17,604 bases of DNA from the NCBI GenBank assembly GCA_050179875.1, contig JBFXES010000044.1, forward strand, positions 1-17,604, read 5' to 3'. Of the stretch, positions 15,058 through 17,604 are shown in pieces. The DNA comes from JALOAT01 sp050179875. Its GTDB lineage: Bacteria > Pseudomonadota > Gammaproteobacteria > Thiohalomonadales > Thiohalomonadaceae. The position numbers and the translations under genes are program-made. The number at the start of each line of letters is the position of its first letter. Position 1 is the stretch's first letter. Below the pieces are notes generated by a model. It saw only the letters and a program-made list of their open reading frames with translations, was not told the origin of the DNA and searched no databases.

Positions 15058-15099
15058 ATGGATGCATCGCGGAAGGACCCGTCCATGCTTTGCCCATGA
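15058..15099 (+). CDS. Possible 13-codon leader ORF before rtcA
   Basis: ATG 15058 opens a 13-codon frame (MDASRKDPSMLCP) whose TGA overlaps the rtcA ATG (ATGA at 15096-15099). rtcA itself has no good ribosome site close to its ATG, while GGAAGGA (15071-15077) lies inside this small ORF. Translational coupling is a plausible reason for the arrangement, but a 13-codon frame could be chance. Confidence 0.25.
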   Translation: MDASRKDPSMLCP

Positions 15100-16124
15100 A
15101 CGGCGGACAGTGGCTGACGATCGACGGCGCCTTCGGTGAAGGCGGGGGGCAGATCCTGCGCTCCGCGCTGGCGCTCTCCCTGTGCCTGGGCCGGCCGTTC
15201 CGGATCGTGAACATCCGCCGGGCGCGGCGCCGGCCCGGGTTGCGGCCACAACACCTGGCGGCCGTGAAGGCGGCGACCGCGGTGGGCGAGGCGGAGGTTT
15301 CCGGCGCCGGAATCGGGTCCGCCGAGTTGTCGTTCAGACCGCGGGCGCTGCGCACGGGCGAGTTCCACTTCAGCACCGGCACCGCGGGCAGCACGACCCT
15401 GGTGCTGCAGACCGTGTTGCCGGCACTGCTCACCGGTGGCGCTCCTTCGGAGCTGGTGCTGGAGGGCGGTACCCACAATCCCCTCGCACCTCCCTTCGAT
15501 TTCTTCTCCGAGGCCTTCGTGCCCCTGCTCAATCGCATGGGACCGCACATCGAGGTGCGCATGGAACGGCCGGGGTTCTATCCGGCCGGCGGGGGCGTGG
15601 TGCGCGTGCACGCCACGCCTGCGGCACGGCTGCAACCGCTGCAACTGCTCGAGCGCGGCAAGGTGCTCACCATGGACGCCCGGGCGTTGACGGCGCATCT
15701 GCCCGAGCACATCGCGCTGCGGGAACTGAAGGTCGTTGGCGCGGCGCTCGGTCTGCCGGCGGACCGCCTGGAGGCCATCACGGCGGACGCGCCGGGACCA
15801 GGCAATGCAGTGATGGTGCGGGTGCGCAGTGAGCACGTGACGGAGGTCTTTACGGGTTTCGGCGAACGGGGCGTGCCCGCCGAAAAGGTGGCAAGCGGGG
15901 TGGTGCGCCAGGTGCAGCGCTATCTCAGCGCAGGGGTGCCCGTGGGAGAGCACCTCGCCGACCAGTTGCTCCTGCCGCTGGCGCTAGCGGGCGGCGGCGC
16001 CTTCGAAACCTTGCGCCCAAGCCTGCATCTTCGTACCAACGCCGAGGTGCTGCATTGGTTTCTCGGCACGGAGGTGACCCTGCAGGAGCTGGGGCCTGAT
16101 CGATGGCGGGTCACCGTCGGATGA
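15096..16124 (+). CDS. rtcA: RNA 3'-terminal phosphate cyclase
   Basis: 342 aa, against about 338 in E. coli. It converts an RNA 3'-phosphate to a 2',3'-cyclic phosphate using ATP, through a covalent AMP-histidine. Family motifs are GEGGGQILRSALALSL (14-29), RRPGLRPQHLAAVKAA, STGTAGSTTLVLQTVLPAL, GGTHNPLAPPFDFF, GFYPAGGGVV and HLADQLLLPLALAGGG. The nucleophilic His is H311 in PSLHLRTN, equivalent to E. coli His309. No rtcB or rtcR is adjacent, unlike the usual rtcBA operon. ATG 15096 gives the family N-terminus; the frame stays open upstream across the hemB promoter and was not used. Confidence 0.95.
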   Translation: MNGGQWLTIDGAFGEGGGQILRSALALSLCLGRPFRIVNIRRARRRPGLRPQHLAAVKAATAVGEAEVSGAGIGSAELSFRPRALRTGEFHFSTGTAGSTTLVLQTVLPALLTGGAPSELVLEGGTHNPLAPPFDFFSEAFVPLLNRMGPHIEVRMERPGFYPAGGGVVRVHATPAARLQPLQLLERGKVLTMDARALTAHLPEHIALRELKVVGAALGLPADRLEAITADAPGPGNAVMVRVRSEHVTEVFTGFGERGVPAEKVASGVVRQVQRYLSAGVPVGEHLADQLLLPLALAGGGAFETLRPSLHLRTNAEVLHWFLGTEVTLQELGPDRWRVTVG

Positions 16125-16172
16125 TGACGCGGAGAAATGGACTGCGGCCCGCCGCCGGGTAACACCTGAAGA

Positions 16173-16185
16173 ATTCAACGCAGAG
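16173..16185 (+). repeat. 13-nt intergenic repeat copy 2 (attcaacgcagag)
   Basis: Identical to 8179-8191. It is followed by ACACAGAAAACACGGAG, which continues the purine-rich ACACxGA pattern. It lies in the 297-nt gene-free gap 16125-16421 together with the 26-bp inverted repeat. Confidence 0.45.
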
Positions 16186-16265
16186 ACACAGAAAACACGG
16201 AGACGGTGCATTCCCCATGCCGCCGCGGCGCGCGAAAGAACCACAGCGGCCCCTGCACCCGCCTT

Positions 16266-16335
16266 TGTAGGAGCGGCCTCAGGCCGCGATAAACACAGCA
16301 TGCCGAGGCTATCGCGGCCTGAGGCCGCTCCTACA
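16266..16335. repeat. Perfect 26-bp inverted repeat of REP family (REP doublet)
   Basis: The left arm 16266-16291 (TGTAGGAGCGGCCTCAGG...) and right arm 16310-16335 are exact reverse complements around an 18-nt loop. Each arm carries the internal palindrome GCGGCCT-C-AGGCCGC. The first 25 nt match 9751-9775 with a single central change. As RNA it would form a very stable hairpin between the convergent rtcA and ybaK, and could act as a bidirectional terminator as well as a REP pair. Confidence 0.8.
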
Positions 16336-16421
16336 GGCGATCGCCGGGATTTCCTCTGCACCTATGCGGTGTTCTTGCATTCATTTGCTGACCCTCCCTC
16401 CGCGTTGTCCCACCACTGTGC

Positions 16422-16889
16422 CTATGCGGCCAGTTCGGCAAAGACGGCGCCGGTGAGTCGGGCGAGGTCGGCGGGGGCCAGTTCGATTTCCAGTCCGCGG
16501 CGCCCCGCGCTCACGTACACGGTCGGGAACTGGCGGGCGGAGGCATCAATGAAGCTCTTCAGCCGCCGCTTCTGGCCCAGCGGACTGACGCCGCCGAGTA
16601 CGTAACCGGTGATGCGCTCCACGTCCTGTTTGTCGGCCATGGCGGCCTTCTTGGCGCCGGCCGCCTTCGCCATCAGCTTCATGCTCAGCTGGGCCGCCAC
16701 CGGAACGATGCCGACGGCGAACACCTTGCCGTCCAGCTGCACCACCAGCGTCTTGAACACCCGGTTTGGCGCCACGCCCATTTTCTCGGCGGCCTCCATG
16801 CCATAGGCGGCGCACGAGGGGTCGTGCTCATAGGCGTGCACCGTGTGGGCCACGCCGGCCTTCTTCGCCGCGTCGATGGCCGGTGTCAT
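16422..16889 (-). CDS. ybaK: Cys-tRNA(Pro)/Cys-tRNA(Cys) deacylase, YbaK/EbsC family
   Basis: 155 aa, similar to the ~159 aa E. coli protein. It is a trans-editing enzyme that clears Cys mischarged on tRNA(Pro). The essential lysine falls at K46 (NRVFKTLVV), the same number as in E. coli YbaK. GYVLGGVSPLGQKRRL is the family signature, and the C-terminal SAGRRGLEIELAPADL also matches. ATG 16889 overlaps the trhP stop (ATGA). A longer in-frame extension to 17027 is only a shadow of trhP. Confidence 0.93.
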   Translation of the reverse strand: MTPAIDAAKKAGVAHTVHAYEHDPSCAAYGMEAAEKMGVAPNRVFKTLVVQLDGKVFAVGIVPVAAQLSMKLMAKAAGAKKAAMADKQDVERITGYVLGGVSPLGQKRRLKSFIDASARQFPTVYVSAGRRGLEIELAPADLARLTGAVFAELAA

Positions 16890-17604
16890 GCCGTCTCTCC
16901 CGCGAGATGGCGCGCCAGGAGGCTGTAGCGATGATCGAGCACGGGCAGGGGAATGCGTACGCGCCAGCCGCCGCCCGGCGCCTCGGCCAGGGCGTTGCCG
17001 GCGAGGTCCTCCATGTGTTCCACCCACAGTGTCCGGGAACCTTCGGGGTGGATCAGTTCCAAGCGGTCGCCCACGGCGAACTTGTTCTTCACGTCGATTT
17101 CCGCGAGACCGCTGGGCGCATCGTAGGCCACCACCTCTCCCACGAAACGCTGCACCTCGCTGTCCGAACGGCCGCTGTGATAGGTCTGGTAGTCCTGCGG
17201 CGCATGGCGCTGATAGAAGCCACTGGTGTAGCCGCGGTTGGCGAGGCCGTCGAGGGACTTCATCAGGCCGGGATCGAACGGGCGGCCTGCGCAGGCGTCG
17301 TCGATGGCGCGCCTGTAGATCTGCGTGGTGCGCGCCACGTAGTAGTGCGACTTGGTACGGCCCTCGATCTTCAGGGAATCGACGCCGATCTCCACCAGGC
17401 GCGCCACGTGTTCCACGGCGCGCAGGTCGCGGGAATTCAGGACGTAGGTGCCGTGCTCGTCTTCCTCCACGGGCATGAACTGGCCGGGGCGCGTGCCCTC
17501 TTCGAGCAGATACATCCCCTCCGCCGCTGCGTGCCGGTGCAGCACCACGTCGCCGCTGACGTCCTGCCCCGCCGGATGGACCTTGTAGTCCCAGCGGCAG
17601 GCGT
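16886..17604 (-). CDS. trhP: tRNA 5-hydroxyuridine synthesis protein TrhP (YegQ, U32 family), C-terminal part
   Basis: Partial: the 5' end lies beyond the right edge of the window, and about 238 C-terminal codons are present. The visible part starts ACRWDYKVHPAGQDVSGD, including the CRW of the U32/YegQ cysteine cluster. It continues with MPVEEDEHGTYVLNSRDLRAVEHV, LKIEGRTKSHYYVARTTQIYRRAIDD and GLANRGYTSGFYQRH, and a C-terminal beta domain containing KNKFAVGDRLELIHPEG. These match TrhP, which takes part in prephenate-dependent 5-hydroxylation of U34 in tRNA. It ends HLAGETA with a stop overlapping ybaK by 4 nt, so the two genes are probably co-translated. Confidence 0.92.
   Translation of the reverse strand, partial: ACRWDYKVHPAGQDVSGDVVLHRHAAAEGMYLLEEGTRPGQFMPVEEDEHGTYVLNSRDLRAVEHVARLVEIGVDSLKIEGRTKSHYYVARTTQIYRRAIDDACAGRPFDPGLMKSLDGLANRGYTSGFYQRHAPQDYQTYHSGRSDSEVQRFVGEVVAYDAPSGLAEIDVKNKFAVGDRLELIHPEGSRTLWVEHMEDLAGNALAEAPGGGWRVRIPLPVLDHRYSLLARHLAGETA

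Noticed and set aside
14874..15095. N-terminal extension of rtcA
   Set aside because: It would read across the hemB start on the other strand and add ~74 residues absent from RtcA proteins; the family N-terminus begins at 15096.
16890..17027. N-terminal extension of ybaK
   Set aside because: It overlaps trhP in another frame and gives an Arg/Pro-rich tail; ATG 16889 gives the normal family length and puts the key Lys at 46.

Overview
This GC-rich window carries typical gammaproteobacterial housekeeping genes: glutathione reductase, YrdA-type gamma carbonic anhydrase, AroE, Pit/DUF47, a Pseudomonas-like magnesium-type HemB, RtcA, YbaK and TrhP. Placement within the Gammaproteobacteria is an inference. 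A Chromatiales/Ectothiorhodospiraceae-like or related high-GC lineage would fit, but the sequence does not fix it.

Positions 9-8155 (+) are one tightly coupled operon for a type IV pilus or type II secretion-like machine of the MSHA type. In order it encodes a membrane-anchored TPR protein (MshN-like), the assembly ATPase (MshE/GspE), the inner-membrane platform (MshG/GspF), a GspL-like PilM-PilN fusion (MshI-like), a PilO-like protein (MshJ-like), a small periplasmic protein (MshK/PilP-like), two paralogous pseudopilin-like proteins and a classical pilin. Most junctions are 4-nt ATGA or GTGA overlaps. No secretin or prepilin peptidase lies in the window. The secretin probably lies upstream, because an upstream frame appears to end at position 12.

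Positions 8364-10886 (+) hold gor, then a 156-bp nested palindromic repeat element, then a gamma carbonic anhydrase-like gene and a small RRM RNA-binding protein gene. The last overlaps aroE tail to tail. Positions 10873-13664 (-) read in the order DUF47/PhoU-like, pit phosphate transporter, aroE, as one operon with a clear TATAAT box ahead of the DUF47 gene.

Positions 13665-13978 have no gene but contain a second complex palindromic repeat (two head-to-head REP-like hairpins) and a 9-nt tandem repeat. hemB (-) and rtcA (+) are divergent, and rtcA is preceded by a possible 13-codon leader ORF. Positions 16125-16421 are gene-free and carry a perfect 26-bp inverted repeat of the same REP family found at 9751. 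The window ends with trhP (partial) and ybaK (-), which overlap by 4 nt; both act on tRNA.

The best candidates for novelty are the rearranged MSHA-like operon (ATPase with an altered c-di-GMP motif, paired pseudopilins) and the dense set of palindromic intergenic elements. I do not see an obviously unprecedented defence or mobile system.
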